From assembly GCF_001894985.1 (NCBI RefSeq), contig NZ_BCXG01000035.1:1-42263 (forward strand): a stretch of DNA of 42,263 bases, given 5' to 3'. The notes under the pieces are model-generated. The model saw only the letters and a list, made by a program, of their open reading frames with translations, did no database searches and had not been told where the DNA came from. Shown one piece after another: positions 41,124 to 42,263 of the stretch. This DNA is from Rhodococcus tukisamuensis NBRC 100609. Its GTDB lineage: Bacteria > Actinomycetota > Actinomycetes > Mycobacteriales > Mycobacteriaceae. The stretch's first letter is position 1; the number at the start of each line of letters is the position of its first letter. Made by a program: the position numbers and the translations under genes.

Positions 41124-42263
41124 ATGACGCAGAGCAGTACCCTTCGCGCGGTCGGAGGCTTGAGCGCGTTCGCTGTGGCCGCAGGATTCGCGGTCGCCTT
41201 GGGAGCCGGAACCGCAAGTGCGGCACCAGGTTCGGTCAGCTGGTCCGACGGCAGCAGCAGCTACACCCGCACGATCAGCAATGTGAATCCCTCCGGCGGG
41301 GAGATCATCACCGTTTCGACCCAGTTCAAGCGGAACTATGCCACGAGCAACGAGAAGATCACGATGGTCCGGGACCAACATCCGGCGTGCCTGACCTATG
41401 TCCCGGACTCGGCGCACATCAATGACGACGGCCCTCTGTCCAACGTGACGGTGGCCGCGGACTCGGTCACGCTTGCGGGAGATCCCCTGACGACAGTGAC
41501 AAACCCCTTCATCCCCCCCGCGTTCTGGCCCACGTTCCATATTTCGTACAAGGTCGGCACCGACTGTGCGCAGGGTGTCCCGCTGGCGACAGGCTTGAAT
41601 TACAACGGCAGCCTCGGCGCAGGCTCCTACCCCGGCAAGGGGCCGAGCATCACGGTAGGCAAGAACATCACGACGACGACGCTCGCGGCGGCTCCGTCCT
41701 CCGTGCAGCAGGGTCAGTCGGTGTCGCTGAGCGCGACGGTGACCGGCGGCTCAGACGGCAACACCGTCGAGTTCTACGAGGGTGCGAACAAGCTCGGTGA
41801 GGGCCACCTCGCCGCAGGTGTGGCTACGTTCGCGTGGACCCCACCCGCGGAGGGCCAGTTCTCGGTGACCGCGAAGTTCCTGGGGACGACGGCGGCCATC
41901 GAGTCGGTCTCGGCTGCGCAGACCGTCTCGGTCACCCCGGCCAATGTCAACACCCAGACCGCACTGACCGCTCCCGCCACCGCAGTGGTCGGTGAGGATG
42001 TCACCCTCACCACCACCGTCACCCCGGCCACCGCGACCGGTGAGGTCCAGTTCAAGGACGGCAACGTCAACGTCGGTGCTCCTGTCACCGTGGCGAACGG
42101 CACGGCCTCGATCACCCGAAAGTTCGATGAGGCAAGCACGCACAGCTTCACCGCGCACTTCACGGGCACCGGCCTCTACCAGGACTCCGTGTCGGCCGCG
42201 TCCACTTTGACCGTCAAGGACGCCGACTTCAACACCACCACCGTGCTCGAACCGGTCACCGCC
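41124..42263 (+). CDS. Secreted Ig-like repeat surface protein (runs off right edge)
   Basis: 380 residues visible, with no stop before the window end. A signal peptide of about 33 residues (GGLSAFAVAAGFAVALGAGT, then ASAAPG) is followed by a ~150-residue unique domain with two cysteine-containing regions (HPACLTYVP; GTDCAQGVP). Two or more bacterial Ig-like (Big_3_5-type) repeats follow: TTTTLAAAPSSVQQGQSVSL ... TVEFYEGANKLGEG, then TQTALTAPATAVVGEDVTLT ... VQFKDGNVNVGAPVTVANG, with a third starting NTTTVLEPVTA at the edge. Such proteins are cell-surface or exported and often act in adhesion. ATG 41124 follows AGGAGAGGGAAAC. The C-terminal anchor is unseen. Confidence 0.9.
   Translation, partial: MTQSSTLRAVGGLSAFAVAAGFAVALGAGTASAAPGSVSWSDGSSSYTRTISNVNPSGGEIITVSTQFKRNYATSNEKITMVRDQHPACLTYVPDSAHINDDGPLSNVTVAADSVTLAGDPLTTVTNPFIPPAFWPTFHISYKVGTDCAQGVPLATGLNYNGSLGAGSYPGKGPSITVGKNITTTTLAAAPSSVQQGQSVSLSATVTGGSDGNTVEFYEGANKLGEGHLAAGVATFAWTPPAEGQFSVTAKFLGTTAAIESVSAAQTVSVTPANVNTQTALTAPATAVVGEDVTLTTTVTPATATGEVQFKDGNVNVGAPVTVANGTASITRKFDEASTHSFTAHFTGTGLYQDSVSAASTLTVKDADFNTTTVLEPVTA

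Noticed and set aside
1-42263. tRNA, rRNA, CRISPR array, insertion sequence or prophage
   Set aside because: I looked for tRNA T-loop motifs, regularly spaced repeats, transposase motifs and phage genes and found none convincing. The 13E12-type gene is not an insertion sequence by itself.

Overview
The window is high-GC actinobacterial DNA, most likely from a mycolic-acid-forming member of the Mycobacteriales such as Rhodococcus or Nocardia. The evidence is an EmbC-type arabinosyltransferase, a BioQ-type biotin repressor, a 13E12-type DUF222/HNH gene, an Sdh1-type succinate dehydrogenase, and a gene order (nadC-nadB-nadA, nrtR, DUF2567 protein, bsaP, bioB ... bioD, bioF, bioA) that matches, in reverse, the Mycobacterium tuberculosis interval from bioA to nadC as I know it. 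The genus is an inference. Many genes appear leaderless: a TANNNT -10 box lies 6-8 nt before an ATG or GTG.

Layout. 1-6.1 kb: the N-terminal part of apolipoprotein N-acyltransferase runs off the left edge. It is followed by an HSL-type esterase, an NfeD/slipin membrane pair, a secreted GH1 glycosidase, a SRPBCC protein, a LysE exporter and a VOC protein. 6.1-10.5 kb: the de novo NAD operon nadABC (minus strand) diverges from its Nudix-type regulator nrtR across a short palindromic operator. 10.5-13.1 kb: a Fem-type aminoacyltransferase, a DUF2567 membrane protein and a broken CPBP-like membrane gene. 13.1-15.2 kb: bioB with the small Cys protein gene bsaP, diverging from bioQ over two BioQ-type operator sequences.

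15.2-21.5 kb: a fatty-acid or aryl-acid activation cluster with three AMP-forming acyl-CoA ligases (one frameshifted), a TetR regulator and an AhpD-like protein. Two nearly identical 20-bp operators sit at the same place in two promoters. 21.5-26.3 kb: a 13E12-type HNH gene, a lone UBP-type zinc finger, a secreted lipase, and a RibD/DHFR-like reductase divergent from its TetR. 26.3-31.2 kb: the arabinosyltransferase, then a GntR-fatty acid hydroxylase operon. 31.2-35.1 kb: an Sdh1-type succinate dehydrogenase operon behind a perfect CRP-type site.

35.1-40.7 kb: bioF-bioD under a 33-bp perfect palindrome containing the BioQ site, and bioA. These are separated by an opposite-strand, three-gene, SigF-like stress operon (DUF2231, DUF6328, HhH endonuclease-like). 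A small ABM monooxygenase-like gene diverges from bioA. 40.7-42.3 kb: a relatively AT-rich intergenic stretch leads into a secreted Ig-repeat surface protein that runs off the right edge.

Themes. The window holds two cofactor pathways (NAD and biotin), each with its own local regulator and recognisable operators, and an accessory middle section between them. The most discovery-worthy parts are the TetR-controlled triple-ligase cluster, the bioB-bsaP pair, and the stress operon splitting bioA from bioFD. I found no rRNA, tRNA, CRISPR array, IS element or prophage.
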